A stretch of DNA of 64,000 nucleotides from Branchiostoma floridae (GCF_000003815.2 NC_049996.1:4229539-4293538), one strand, 5' to 3'; counted from the stretch's first letter, positions 1 to 13,036 are shown. Translations and numbers: made by a program. Notes: generated from the sequence alone by a model not told the origin.

Positions 1-600
1 GGTTATTTACTATTTGGGCAAAAACAAAATTCCATTATTATGATTCTAGACAGGCTACTATGCCTAAAAGCTGATTAATGCAATTTGAATGTAGATATTC
101 TATTGTTAGATATGTTAGTTAGGTAAGTGTACGCAGAGAATCTTGATTAATGTAGAAAGAGATGAGTTTCAAGCCTTATATGAAAGAGGCTTATAATCTT
201 CTGAAATTGAAAATCAAGAAAATAGATGGATATCAACCTGCTACTTAGTATCTATAGCCTTCACAACTGTGAAGACAGGCCAACTATCTTAATTTTGAAA
301 AATCCTGAAATCCTAAAAGTTCACTCAACATTAAACCAAAAGGAAGGAGGGATAGAATCGGAGTTGTAATTAACATGTAGCTACAATATAATATGTCAGT
401 CATATCATATCATTTATAGATGTATTGTAATTTCAAATTATATGCAATGATTGTATTTTAATAATATTGTACCAATTGATATGCACGTAATACTATGTAC
501 TCATTTGTGGGCCACGACACCAGCATATCGCTGCCTGTGTCCCACGTGTATTGAATTGTTTGCAATTTCAATAAATCAAATCAAATCAAATCAATCAATC
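1..600 (+). mobile_element. Probable 3' end of a decayed non-LTR retrotransposon
   Basis: An AT-rich stretch ends in AATTTCAATAAATC followed by a short (AAATC)n/(AATC)n run at about 568-600. This kind of simple-repeat tail after an AATAAA-like signal is common for CR1/RTE-type LINE 3' ends. No reverse transcriptase frame remains, so only the 3' untranslated part would be present. The 5' limit is not visible. The assignment is inferred from the tail. Confidence 0.35.
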
Positions 601-3600
601 AGAGATATGTAGGATTCCTGTTGAACTATTAGCCCTCAATGCAACATAATGTTAGCTGTACCGTTGGTGATAAGAGCAGAAGGAGAAGAACAGAAGGAAA
701 AATCCTTCAAGTTGTCACTAGTACAGACATTTCACTAAATGCACGTAATAGACTATGTTGCACTTGGGGTGAAAAATACCAAATAGAAATCTCCTTAAAA
801 TGGAATGTGGGTGACCTTATCTTGGAGTTAAGGTCTCGGACTGGAGTTTCTTTTACGATTTCGGAGGTTGGCGGACAACCTCAGGCTGAAGGGCTACAGT
901 TCCGCTAGTAAACGTAGGACGCGAAACTTAATCAATATGGTGGAAAGCCGTTTACTGCGTCTTTCCGACAAACCTATTGGTATCGTCTGTTGCCTCTTCA
1001 TTTCGGGTAGAATATGTAATAAAATTTTAATTTTGGACCCGAAAAGTATCATTTTTTGACACTTTTTTGATCGAAGCTGCTTGGAAAAAACGAATTTTCC
1101 CAGGATAACGGCCTACGTGGTAGAAAAGCTAAATTCTTCATGTTTGTGTAAAATGAAAATAAAGAAATTCCACTGACGCTACCACCGCCACAACTAGGAC
1201 AGCCTTATTACCCGCAAGGGTATCGACTGGCTGTGGTTCAAGGTAAAGATTCAAGGTATTAAAAGATAACTTTTTTTGCAATCTCCGATGACGTAATTTC
1301 TTCGAAATCGCATGAAAAACGATGCTATTTGGGTCATCAGGCGAAAAAACCGCATCACCGTTGCAGCGGACCAATACAAATACGGTTTCGCTGGCCGACC
1401 AACTACTCCTCGCACAAAAATAATACAACCCACTGGCTTTTCAGGAAATACGACAAATCTATGCTCAGCTATAACGATCACCAAGCAATAGGGAGCAAAA
1501 GTTAGGGAGACACCAGCGCATTTCCGGCCTATTTCTACATCATTGCGTCAACTCCGGTCAGATTTGAACTCCGACCCGGAACCTTAAGGCAGTCTTCACA
1601 AATTTGAAGACTGGCAATAAATTTATTAATCAAAAAGTTAACTAACGTACAAACCAAAAGCTACAACATTAATGTAGGCTCTAAGAGAGGGAAGAAGTGG
1701 GAGGGCAGCAAAGTTCAACATGTGTATAGAATACTAGACAGTAAGTATACAAGTCAGATCAGAAAGATACAAACAATTATTCCTGAGAGAGAGCTGCTGT
1801 ATCTTGAGGAATTCAGATGGACAAGGGAGCACTCTCTGAAGAAGGAGATCTTCAAAAGTCCAATATCCATACAAAATTAAGGCATTTAGATTTCTTTATC
1901 TAATATGACTCAGAGCAGAATTGGAAAAAAACAAAACTTTAAGATCTAAGCATGCCCTACAGGAGTTTAGTGATAGTCTTAACAACTTTATAACTAATAA
2001 TTTCAAAACATTTTAAGTTTAAAAGAACTCTAAGAAAAGATGGAAACATAAAATCACCTACTTGTAGTCTTTGCTATAAGTTCTGGATCATAATGGTATA
2101 CAAAACCATGCAGGAAGAAAGTTTAGAACCAAATAAACTGTTTCAACAGAGGAGTTATTGAGTTATTCTTTTGCTGAGTTATTCTTTGATATGGATGGAT
2201 AGAAAGTGACTATTATTGTTATTTGATATATAAATCTGAAAATGAACAGAAAAGCTTAGAGTTCATGCTCCACCAAAAGGGTACTTTTTTCAAATGAAAA
2301 GATTTTGCTCAACATCCCCCTTGATGATTTTAAGACCTTCAAGCAAGATCTGTTCAAACAAAATCAATATTTCATTTCTCTTACAATTTATTGACTTGTG
2401 CATTTGTTTCATTTGCATTTAACTGAAATTTCTTGAAGTAAGACAGGCAGTGGAAAAATAATAGAAATGGACTGTTGAATGGCCATAATAGCACAGCCTG
2501 GTACAAAACTTTTCAACTGCCTAGAAGAGTGGTATATAGGTGAAAAGAAATTCATTTGAAGATTTTTCATGTCACCAAGAAAAAGCTGAATGAGATTCTC
2601 TGAAGAAAGACAAATTTATAATGAACTAAGGAAAACTAAAAGAACAAGCTAGAAATAGATTGTTAGTATGTCAGAACCAGAGTTAGATGCATCACAAAGG
2701 ATTATAAGACATTGTAAGCACTTTTGTCTGCTAAAAGGTGGTATAAGAAGAGCAAGACAATCCCAATTCTTAGTGTAGTCAGGAGAGAAATAATTAGTGC
2801 ATAAAAATTATATAAAATTTCATCATAGAAAGATACAGTCCATCAAGACTAATACTATTAGGCATGTCATTTATACAATGACAAATTGAATGCAAGAATC
2901 AATTTAAGAATAGGCAACTTTTTTTGCCATCTATAGTTAGACTGCTGGGTCAACGACCTTTAGTGCACTTCAAGGCACAATGTTTTTTTTTTTTCTGCAG
3001 GCAACATTGAGAAGACACTGTCAGGTTTTGGTTTGTCTAATAGAAATGAAAATAGGTTGGAAAGGTCACACATGCTATAGGTCTTGCAACTTTGCAAAGA
3101 GAAGTGTTTAGGCTAGACTGTTTAAGAATTAAGATTCATGATGATTTTTGATTAAGAGAGTAAGCCAGAAATTTTCATCTCAGATTCAGTACAAGAGATA
3201 TCAAACTTAAGGTGGTTTTCTTTCTCAAAAGAAACTTTGTACAAAAAAGTCATGATAAAGAAAAAGTTTCTAACTCTGAAAGAGTCTGATTCAAAGTTAT
3301 CATGGGTGAAAGGTCACCAACTGTCACCAGATGAAATCCATGATGATGATGATGACAAAGACACAAAACCCAAATGCAGATATCTACAGGTATCTGTTTG
3401 TTGTCTTTTGAAGATCCTTTCTTGATTACTTATTTGTAATTTACCAACACATACTTCTTAAATTGATTTTAATTTATACTTATACTTCTTGATTACTTCT
3501 TACTGTTTCTAAGTTCATGGCAACATTGTACATTGCAACATTGCTTTTTTTCATACATATTTCTGTACTTCAAGTCACTTCAATGTCATCTTTCTTTTCA

Positions 3601-3950
3601 TTTATAAATCTCACTGATGCCATATTAGTAGCACTGTTGTGGTCTAGTTCTTACTCCTATGTCATCTAAATATAGGCAATAAGCACAATAAATAATTAGA
3701 TTTTTCCTGACAAAAATCTAATGTAACTATTTACAAAAGAAAGAAAATTTATTTGATATACCCCCATCCCCCAAAAAAAATCATCAAAAAAGGCAAATGT
3801 AATGACATGTGTAAAACATTCTATTAATGACATAATTGTACCTGGATTTTTATGCATGCTGATGACTTTATCTATATGCCTGTAATTTGTCATAACACAC
3901 TGTTTATAGCAAAGCAAGCATGAAATCATCAAACTTTACAGTCAGTAGGT
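601..3950. other. No recognisable gene; AT-rich decayed sequence
   Basis: Short open frames at 639-908, 868-1059 (plus) and 1138-1484 (minus) show no signal peptide, domain or conserved motif I recognise and overlap each other. From about 1600 to 3950 the sequence is AT-rich with frequent stops in all frames. It could include an old decayed transposon, but I cannot name one. Confidence 0.5.
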
Positions 3951-5038
3951 AAGAATGTGCAAAACTACCATACAATTTACATTGTAGTATCTGCCATATC
4001 TGGGCCTACAGGACAAGTATTATACTGCAAGTTTGTCCTACCACATTGTAGACATGTTCAAAGCTTCTTGGTGTTGAGGAACTCACAGAAGTTGTACAGT
4101 CTATTTGGGTCTTGTTTTGCTCCATGTACAAGAAGAAAAAAACTGCTGTTGTCAGAGTTGCACTTCTCTGGCCACAGACTTCAGCAGGTCTGTACCAAAC
4201 ACAGAATGTAACATTTGGAATTTCACTCAGACTATGTCGTTGTCAATAAACTTGTTAAGAAAATGAGTAAAATGATTAAAAAACCTCAACCATTGTAGCT
4301 AGATTGTGAGACAATACAATATTAATGCATTCTATCACATTCATGTAACATTACAGCTTCTAAACTCAAAGACTTACTGAAGAATTTCTGGTCCTGAAGA
4401 ACTCAGAGAAGTGAGGTGTTGTCCAGGTCCTGGTTTCTTCAGAGTAGAGTAGAAAGTTGTGACACTGACAGTGTGTCAGGACTTCTCTCAGGGCACGTCA
4501 CTTCAGTTGTTCTGTATACAAGATACAGTTAAAAAGGAAACATGTAGTAATTTAATAATATTAATAATAATTCAAAGCTCATTCACAATGCCCAAAAAGG
4601 CTTAGGGCATTATAGCTTACTGTTACAGTTACGATTGAAAAATCTTATGTACATTTAATGGTACTGGTAGTAATTGTAGTTGACTGGTTTATCCAAAATT
4701 AGATTTCATTCTAACCTGGCTTCAATCCTTTCCCAGAGCCTTGTTCCACCTTATATTTGGCCATCCCTACTTTCCTCTTTTGTAGGCAAGTTAATGCTGA
4801 GGATCATCTAGTGGAGAAAAAAAAATGCAACACATACTATTGTCATTAGAAGTCCAATCTTACATCATATTCATTAAACTTTTTTTATCTATCCTGTTAA
4901 AAAGAGAAACAAACAATAAAACAAAATCTTTTACTTTCCTGTATGCCAGTCAAGAGTTTTAAAACTATAAAATGTCCTATTGTTAGAGCAAGGTCTGTTC
5001 AACATAATAAAAATCCATATTTTGACAATAGAACCCAC

Positions 5039-5486
5039 CTCTGGTCCAGCATGTTGAAGTCTTTATGAAGCTGTCTGTCTGTCTCTTCTGTGTTGAGACC
5101 TGTGCAGCTGTTTTCAAAACACAAATATCTGATAAATGTCTTGAAATGATCAGATGTCCTACGATGATACTTTTGATCATTATTCCAATCAAAACATAAC
5201 GTTATTTTTTGATAGATATTCAAGCACTTAACTCACCTTTGAGTCTTGCATTGCAATGTTTACATTCACACCGCACAAACAAATCCAACTTCAACTCCAA
5301 CAAACACGATTCTGTGTCTCCAGATCCAAGACTAAGAACCAAGTTTATGTGTGTGAACCCCGCACGAGTTTGTCTGGCATTTTCAAAGACATGTTCGGCA
5401 AACAACGACAAAGAACGAGGGAATGGAACAAACTTCCATGGAACTTGCCCCCCTCCCCCTTCGGTTCGCGAGGAAGGAAACTGCAC
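5039..5486 (-). CDS. Candidate spliced small gene, first two coding exons
   Basis: On the minus strand an open frame starting at 5486 runs to a strong donor (AAAG|GTGAGT) near 5237, in phase 1. A second exon of 61 nt (5099 down to 5039) has acceptor GCACAG and donor AG|GTGGGT. Joined in phase it stays open and reads NARLK-G-LNTEETDRQLHKDF. The first exon carries a Cys-rich patch (RCECKHCNARLK) that could be a small metal site, but I recognise no family. The start methionine is uncertain because the residues before about position 30 are low complexity. A possible third exon starts near 4796 and stops soon after. The support is good splice signals and phase agreement only. Confidence 0.3.
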
Positions 5487-5864
5487 TGTAAACCCTGATA
5501 TTTTTTTTTCCTTCTGTGTCCGATTAGAAGCTATTTGAAGGTACAGAAATCATTTGAAAGCCACAAGAATGTGTTCGGCAAACAACTAGTTCGCAAAGTC
5601 GGGAATTGTGTCACAACTACAGGGTGATGACGATAGAAATACATAAAGGGGGAAAGTTTGGGAAACCGGAAGTAACTTTTCGGCTGTTTATCATAGTTAA
5701 TAGTTAACCAGTATGCCTATTAAAAAAAAACGACAGCCAGTTCAAAGTCTTAACTCCTACATACATTCACAATCTGTACTTACTAGAATGCAAGTCGTTT
5801 CCATTGTTAAGAAAAGGCCGCCTTTGCTATCAGCTGAGGTTTCACAAAGGTACAGTGTGCACGT

Positions 5865-6560
5865 GTGGTGCTGACCTTGGTGCTGATTACACCATCCGTA
5901 GCTGAGAATCTCATGCACTTTGTACATGGATCGCTAGAGGACGCTGCTGCATGGTGCAGTTCATTTGATTACATGACTGAGATGCACGGTCTAACAGCGA
6001 TTTCCAACGGTTCATATTCAAACTGCACGCACAGCCTGCACTATTGTTATAAGCTGTATGTTAATTACTTTCAAAGCGTTATAAGGACTCCATCGTGCAT
6101 ATTCAAGTCTTTTTTCTGTAACATATTTTTTGGGAGAATCGTTCAGACATCCCCACTTTTAGGATGCCCTACGTTAACCTTGGAGGAGTACAAATCCCTC
6201 CCTCCTTTTCGATGTTATTCATTACTCCAAACGACCAGGCCTGTTCCATGCTATTAATTAATTTTGAACGGCCGCAATATGCAGAACTGTCTGAGATTTC
6301 AGCACCTTCAGAATTGATGCAAGGTCAGACCTTTTCCAGGCTATATAGACCCCTTTTCTGTATCCTCACAGTCGGGCATGTTCCAGGCTATCATCCCATT
6401 TCGAATGGCCGCACGGTCAGGCCTGTTTTAAAAGTTGATTGGTACTGACCTTGGTGCTCGGAGTGATAATGACAGCCAGAGCAAAGAAACCTCCAGAGGA
6501 CCATGCAGTTTGTATATGAATTGCAAGAGGTCGCTGCTGCATGGTCTGTTACTGTCCTCG
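5865..6560 (+). repeat. Dispersed repeat region with CTAGAGG(A/T)CGCTGCTGC cores
   Basis: Two similar stretches (about 5870-5960 and 6440-6545) share a 'tgaccttggtgct' start, a 'tgcagtttgta' segment and a core resembling GCTAGAGGACGCTGCTGC. Related pieces recur near 7540 and, as an inverted pair, at 11380-11480. The 130-residue open frame at 5865-6257 lies across this repeat and has no recognisable domain, so I treat it as chance. Confidence 0.45.
6225..6435 (+). repeat. Outlying copies of the 45-bp minisatellite unit
   Basis: Degenerate matches to the 9.9-10.5 kb unit occur here: 'caggcctgttccatgctat' near 6237, 'gggcatgttccaggctatc' near 6374 and 'ggtcaggcctgtt' near 6414, each with GAA(C/T)GGCC. 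They suggest that the larger array grew from a dispersed element carrying this unit. Confidence 0.45.
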
Positions 6561-6569
6561 GGTGATTTA

Positions 6570-7620
6570 CATACAGTACAAAATATATTTTCTATCCCCA
6601 CACTGCTGTAGTTGTGTGTATGTTGGAAGATAGTAATTTTATAAAAACAGCGTCCTCACCTTCAAGTCTTTCCTCCTGTGTTTTGACAAAAAGTGTGAAA
6701 ATCGGACCCAAATTTGCCCAGCTGCAATGCTTGACTTTATAGAAGAACAGACCCCTTCTCCTAATTTTTCTCACTACCTCGTAAAATGGCCATATATACT
6801 TGTTTAATGATTACTTATCGATAAGACCTCCGTCAACTCAGAATTAAAATTTCAGTCACATCAGATAAACTGCCCAGCTTACAAGTGAGTTATATGTTCG
6901 ATCTAGATGTTTGATAACAGTTTACGAACTATTTTATCATCAAGCAAATTGATTGTTATCTACGTAGCTTGTACTAATTTATCACCAGGCATATTGAATG
7001 ACACCCTTAGAGCAACGCAAAGTAGACCACACAGCCGTGGCCTCTTGCGATATAGCTCCAAAGTGCAGCGTTATACTTTCCTATGAGTGATGTAATGCAG
7101 TTGCGTGCGTTAGTCAAGGAAGTCAGGGTACCAATTACCAAGAAAGTTAACTCACTCTCAAGTTTCAACTGTCTAGTATTAAATTACGTAGCTACATGTA
7201 TCTAATAGACACCAGATTACGTCATTTCCAAAAATAATTCCATCAGGGTGGTAGGTCATTTTACTCAACCAGGTAACATTACCTGGCAGCGGACGAGAAA
7301 CGAGAAGCAGAACTCCAGTTTGAAATTCAGCAGATGATATTAACTGGTTGTGTCAAAGAAAACTATACCATCCTATCAAGTTCACGGCAGTCTTACTGTT
7401 TTTGACACTTCATTATCTATTGCGTTACTACGCTAGCCTATGGATGTATTTAACTTAAGACCCTTCAGCTGCGCCCTCCAGCGATATATCTGTAAAAAGC
7501 AACGTTAGAAAGTTTTGCATGCAGTTTCCATTTGGATCACTAGATGGCGCTGCTGAGTGGTCTAAAATACATTGACACAAAATTAGGCATAGAGACGCCT
7601 TTTCCTTTTTATTCAATTGT
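6570..7620. other. No gene recognised; repeat fragments
   Basis: This stretch holds short open frames with no domain. It includes a fragment at 7240-7370 resembling the dispersed repeat at 46.0-46.3 kb ('agaagcagaactccagtt', 'aactggttgtg') and a CTCF-like core near 7543. Confidence 0.4.
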
Positions 7621-7624
7621 TTAT

Positions 7625-9368
7625 TACCTCCATGAAATGCCATGGAATGGAGGTTATATTTTCTGTTATGTGTCTCTATCTGTGTAGATGATTACTCAAG
7701 AACAGCTAAATGGATTGGTTTCATACTTGTTGTGTTGGTGGGGTGTGATGAAAGCTCGAATCGATGAGATTTTGGGAGCCGTATCTGTAGTTATAATCGA
7801 TGTAATAATATCAGAAATCACCCCTATATTTGAGATATATTGGTACAGGCATCGTGCTTTATGTGTTTGTTAATGGATCCAAGCAGATGGTGAGGTGACA
7901 GCTGCTTGGGGAACCCCGAGTTTTTTTAATATGATGATTAGCGGTGCACACCCCAGTTTATTTGGGGTCTCAAATCGAGGCTGCGCACCCTCAAGTCGAG
8001 AGGCCGTCTCTTCAAGAAAATAAATCTAAAGCAGAAAAGCCGTATATGGGAATGAAGGGTATCACTCCAGCTTTAAGAACAGCCGGTTTTCAGTTTCTTC
8101 ACTCTCTCTACTTGTCATAATTTTGGGGGGAGAAAAGTTTTTTTCACGTAAAAAAGTATGCAAAAAAAGGGGAATTTTGACGTGGAAATAAACCCATCAC
8201 CTATATTTTAGTCATGAAAATGACTGATATTGTCGGAAAGAGAATACATCTAAGATTAATCAAGCAAAAAATAAAGAAAATCGTAACACTGAGATTTTTA
8301 CAATAACCCGACGCGCGAGGCATAGCAACACGGCTCACAGACCGCATATGGACGGGGAATCTGGGACAACGGGCAAATCACTTCCAACGCGTAGAAATAC
8401 AAGGAAGTGACACTCGGGCCCAAAACCAATTTGCACCAAAACACATCGCTTCTTACGCTTTTTAGCCATGCCAGTATTAAATGCCACTCCGCAGCAGATT
8501 ATGAGAAATTTGATCTCAAACACGGACCCTCGAGACCCTTTCGTCACATTTTTGTCGCGCACTATCTCGGATCCCTGTCGCGGAAGAATTGGTGTGCGCA
8601 CCGTTAGTTTTATTTGTGTCTGCTTAGGATATCATGGAGATGTGAAGCGTAAGTATAATTGTAAGAAGTTGAGGTACATTTAACGATAATGCTTAACAGG
8701 TATGGATGTCTCACATACTGTACTGCTGATTTGAGTGACATGGTGATTAAAATGCCATTAGGTCCTCTCATCTGGGTTGGGTGTCAGAAATTTTAGGGGC
8801 GACACAGATGTTCTGATTTTGTTACCATAAGGGACAGTTGTTAGTTGTCTCTTTCGTAGCCAATGGTACTTGTTTTTTAGCAGACGGGGTTGGCGCCAAG
8901 TATTCATCTTACAGTTGGTGTAGGTCTGTCAGAGGAAAGTGTGCATCTCGTTTTTGTACCGTGTGAACAGCTGATGTTATGACATATTGGTGGAAAATCA
9001 AATCACCATCTGACTAAAGTTGGCCACATCCCTTCTTCTTTCTGAGTTTCCCAACTTCCTCCCACCACACAGCTCTGAGGCACATAGTCGAACCTCAATA
9101 ATGCTGACAACCTTAGACATTTTAAATGTTAAACATCAAGCTTAAGGAACACCACGCTACCATATGCCGTCGACCTCTTAAACGCACAGTACACAATTAA
9201 GTGTCACATTTTGATAATTACTAATCAGATGGACATCCTCTGTGTCATTAAATAAATACACCACTTCTTTCCCATAACATTTATATTATATAACCATTAC
9301 TCTCAAATACAACCGACTATAAACATACATACCATCCACAAAAAAGCAATACATATTTCATGGAGGTA
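7625..9368. mobile_element. Candidate non-autonomous DNA transposon with TACCTCCATGAAAT inverted ends
   Basis: The left end reads TACCTCCATGAAAT (7625) and the right end ATTTCATGGAGGTA (9355-9368), an exact 14-base inverted match ending in TA. This fits a mariner-type TA target duplication around a 12-bp CCTCCATGAAAT terminus. No transposase frame is visible. The interior is mixed: about 7933-8075 is related to 46290-46440, so this may be nested or two separate elements whose ends only look paired. Confidence 0.35.
8468..8602 (+). CDS. Weak candidate first coding exon
   Basis: An ATG with a fair context (TAGCCATGC) opens a 45-codon frame (starting MPVLNATPQQIMRN) that ends at a GTTAGT donor-like site in phase 0. 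The 130 bases upstream are richer in CpG than the surroundings and contain an ETS-like AGGAAGTGA and 'tagcaacacgg'. I recognise no domain and no second exon. It also lies inside a candidate transposon, so it may be spurious. Confidence 0.18.
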
Positions 9369-9887
9369 TGAGGTCCCCGAACTCTAGTTCATTTATTCAA
9401 TCAATCGATCTATGAATCAACGATTCCTTTCTTTACTCGCTTGTTCACTCACTCATTCATGCATTAAGTTAATACATCCAAATACAACCACAAATGACAC
9501 TTTGGCTTCCGCTAAGTGCAATTTATTACATCTAGCTTATGATCTTTAAATATTGGATGTATTTGAAATTGCTTTTTCTACAATGATAACATTCAATACC
9601 ACCTAATATTAACAAGTATTGACCATGAAATACATAGCAAAAATGAGACAGGTTTACTGTACTGATAAATTATATACTTAAGATATGTAATTTTGAATCC
9701 AGGTTACTACGAGTTTAAGAAGTTCTGGTTAAAATCCTAACAATTTATTAATTTGCAATGATATGAAACACATAGATTTTCATCACGCCATAATCTCATA
9801 CAACGATGATAAAACAATACACAATAACGCTAATGTGAACAATATGACATGATATTAATATTATCAGTAGTCCTGTTGATAGCCCGT

Positions 9888-10540
9888 GTGGCCAGGCCTG
9901 TTCCAGGCTATCAGTTCACTCTGAATGGTCACACAGTCAGGCCTGTTCCAGGCTATCATTTCCTTTTGAATGGCCACACAGTCAGGCCTGTCCAAGGCTA
10001 TGAGTTCCCTCTGAATGTTCACACAGTCAGGCCTGTTCCAGGCTATCATTTCCTTTTGAATGGCCACACAGTCAGGCCTGTTCCAGGCTTTCGGTTCCCT
10101 CTGAATGGCCACACAGTCAGGCCTGTTCCAGGCTATCGGTTCCCTCTGAATAGCCACACAGTCAGGCCTGTTCCAGGCTATAAGTTCTCTCTGAATGGCC
10201 ACACAGTCAGGCCTGTTCCAGGCTATCAGTTCCCTCTGAATGGCCACTGAGTCAGGCCTGTTCCAGGCTATCAGTTTTCTCTGAATGGCCACACAGTCAG
10301 GCCTGTTCCAGGCTATCAGTTCCCTCTGAATGGCCACACAGTCAGGCCTGTTCCAGGCTATAAGTTCCCTCTGAATGGCCACACAGTCAGGCCTGTTCCA
10401 GGCTATCAGTTCCCTCTGAATGACCACACAGTCAGGCCTGTTCCGTGCTATCAGTTTCCTCTGAATGGCCACACAGTCAGGCCTGTTCCTGGCTATCACT
10501 TCATTTTGAATGACCACACATTCAGCCCTGTTCCAGGGAT
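9888..10540. repeat. 45-bp minisatellite, about 14 copies
   Basis: The unit contains 'cacacagtcaggcctgttcc' followed by 'aggctat' and 'ctctgaat'. It repeats head to tail with small substitutions and no visible length changes. Because 45 is divisible by 3 the array is open on both strands (about 133 codons plus, 217 codons minus). The repeated peptides GHTVRPVPGYQFPLN and VAIQRELIAWNRPDC are by-products of this and I do not call a protein. Confidence 0.9.
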
Positions 10541-11379
10541 ATTACTACGACCCAGCCCTGAAGTTTTTATAGTGGCTTTAGTTTTATAAAAAAATATTTC
10601 AAAGGGTTGGTTGTATATATAAATGTAATACAATGCAGGTAGTAAAAAAATATCAAGGTAATAGGGAAAGGTAGTCTCTTACCTTAATCAATTATTGTTT
10701 TTTTTTAATTTCTAACACAATTTTTTTTTAAATAAACATAAAGTTGACTCTCATCATTCCACCGGCTACGTGAAGACTAACACAATAAAAACAGTTCGAA
10801 AATAGTTTCATCGGGTTGGTGGAATATAGGATATAAGCTAGAAGCTCTGACGAAGATGTCTGAGAGACATGGAAACTCATGTGTTCGTCTCAGGAATTAT
10901 TTTGAATAACGAGACACGTGAAACATGCAAACTACAGAGATTAATGCTGCATTAGTGGGTCTCTTTAGATTGCCAACTTGCGTTGTCTAAGATTACCGTT
11001 TAAGTGGGCAGTATGAGAGACAACGTTACCGATTCACGTTGATGTGTCTACAAAACACGTGCATTGCATATTGAAAAAGTCAATCAACCAAAATATGACG
11101 GAGTACTGTTATTTTACCAGCTTGATCGTGAAACCGTCAGTGTGTTTGTATCAACAGAAGTGTTTTGGTTTGAAAAAAAATGTTTGCATGAAATATCGTT
11201 TAATGTCAACATTTTACAAAGCTAAGCAATAAAACTGTATTTCAGATATCTGTATTTTGCTTGAATTCAAATCGAGTCTTTTTTTTAAGTCGTGCTCGGT
11301 CATATAACATATCTTTATCTATGTTTAGGGTAATGGCAATTTGTTCTTTTCACCAATCATGCATGTCCATGTATTCTGC

Positions 11380-11480
11380 AAAAGAATCGCTGGAGGACGG
11401 TGCTAGACCGTGCACACGTTAATGTCAACAGCACCATGCAGCAGCACCCTCTAGCGATTCATCTTTAAAGTGCATGGAGT
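11380..11480. repeat. Small inverted repeat with GCTAGAGG-type cores
   Basis: 'aatcgctggaggacggtgct' near 11386 faces 'gcagcagcaccctctagcga' near 11441 in opposite orientation, with 'gtgcacacg' and 'caccatgc' between. It is related to the 5.9-6.5 kb repeat and looks like a foldback remnant. Confidence 0.45.
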
Positions 11481-11756
11481 TATCTGCTAAGGACGACGTT
11501 TTAGGACGGTCAGTACCCCCTTGAAACTTTTCTTTAATTTTCTAATTTTTAAACATGTCATTTTCAGTGCTCTATATACAATGTCAATAGTGACAATGCA
11601 TATTTCCCGCAGAAGCTATACAGGGCTCATTTTTCACACTGCGAAAATCTTTTATACTTAGAAAAAGACTGAAAAAAACGTTTTTAAAAATTTAATGTTA
11701 AAAGAGTAGGTAAATGTAGATAGGCATACGTAATGCCATAGCCTTTTTGAAGCGGT

Positions 11757-11965
11757 AGGGGCAGTGGGTTGTTATCAACTGTGTCTAGTACACGATATTG
11801 GAAGGCAGAGCCAAACCCTTTCTTTTCATTTCCCTTTACTTCCCCACCGAAGTCAGGTACCCAATTTTACACCTGGGTGTTAACATCGGACTTACCCAAT
11901 GGTACGGGATCAGTGGCAGTACAGGAATCAAACCCAGAACCTTTGGGTTTGAATTTGTTTGAAAT
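11757..11965 (-). mobile_element. Probable tRNA-derived SINE fragment
   Basis: Read on the minus strand it contains 'ggttctgggtttgattcctg', a B-box-like sequence, followed by 'gtacctgacttcggtgggg' and a body ending near 11757. The flanks show no clear target duplication. The plus-strand 99-codon open frame crossing it is not a gene. Confidence 0.4.
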
Positions 11966-12640
11966 GCCTTTTTTTTGGTGGAGGCAACTTTTGACAGGAA
12001 TTTTTTTTATAAGAGATCAGAACAAAATTATTTGGAAGTTTCGAAATTGTAATGTTATAAAGTGTTAATAAATGGCAGATAGTGACTTAAACTTTATTCA
12101 AATTTCGACGTAAACAATAGTGAGTCAGTGAAATTTGGAAGGATGATAAAAAATCACAAAGAATCATTTGTACTTGATGATAATGATGATTACCATTGTC
12201 ACAAATGAAAACATCACAATCAACAAACATCCATCACTTATGCTTACGCATTGTTTCTCTACTCACTACAGTCAGTATATCCACTTTTACTGGTAAGACA
12301 ATCACTCTTGCCACTACTATTACATTACTACTAATACTGCAATAATCACCACCACTATGCTGTGATTGCTACAATGACAATAGATTCCACTGCAACAACC
12401 ATTATTACCACTGCACTACTATTACTGATTCAGAAGTGAAATCACTTACATAACGTTACATTAAAATTTGTACATTTTTTGTGGCTACCACCAAGCCTTT
12501 TCAGATCTTTTTAAAGCAACAAACATGCCATTCTTCCACAGAACTCAATTCTTTGGTTTGTTGATCAAAGACACTTTGTGGTTATTCAGTGCTATAATCA
12601 ACGAATCTAGACACATTCATACAGCTTCCGGCTGCCGTGT

Positions 12641-13036
12641 GTACTCTTACATTTCGGTACATCTACAGGCCACCAGCAAGCTTACAGCCTTACTACTCAC
12701 CTGTGCGTACTCTAACATTTTGGTGCATCTACAGACCACCAGCAAGCTTACAGCCTTACTACTCACCTGTGTGTACTCTAACATTTCGGTACATCTACAG
12801 ACCACCAGCAAGCTTACAGCCTTACTACTCACCTGTGTGTACTCTAACATTTCGGTATATCTACAGACCACCAGCAAGCTTACAGCCTTACTACTCACCT
12901 GTGTGTACTCTAACATTTCGGTACATCTACAGACCACCAGCAAGCTTACAGCCTTACTACTCACCTGTGTGTACTCTAACATTTCGGTGCATCTACAGAC
13001 CACCAGCAAGCTTACAACCTTACTACTCACCTGTGC
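12641..13036. repeat. 66-bp minisatellite, six copies
   Basis: Units start at 12641, 12707, 12773, 12839, 12905 and 12971, each beginning GTACTCTAAC and ending in ACTCACCTGTG. The 66-bp period keeps reading frames in register, so two plus-strand frames and one minus-strand frame are open through the array (for example repeated SNISVHLQTTSKLTALLLTC). A plus-strand frame from 12468 runs in from unique sequence, but there is no domain or conserved start, so it is recorded as a repeat. Confidence 0.92.

Noticed and set aside
4378-4509. Minus-strand exon with acceptor near 4510 and CA|GTAAGT donor
   Set aside because: All three frames contain a stop within the putative exon, so it is not an internal coding exon.
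9864-10517. 217-codon minus-strand frame of 15-residue repeats as a protein gene
   Set aside because: It is exactly the 45-bp minisatellite; the opposite strand is open for the same reason and there is no domain or signal.
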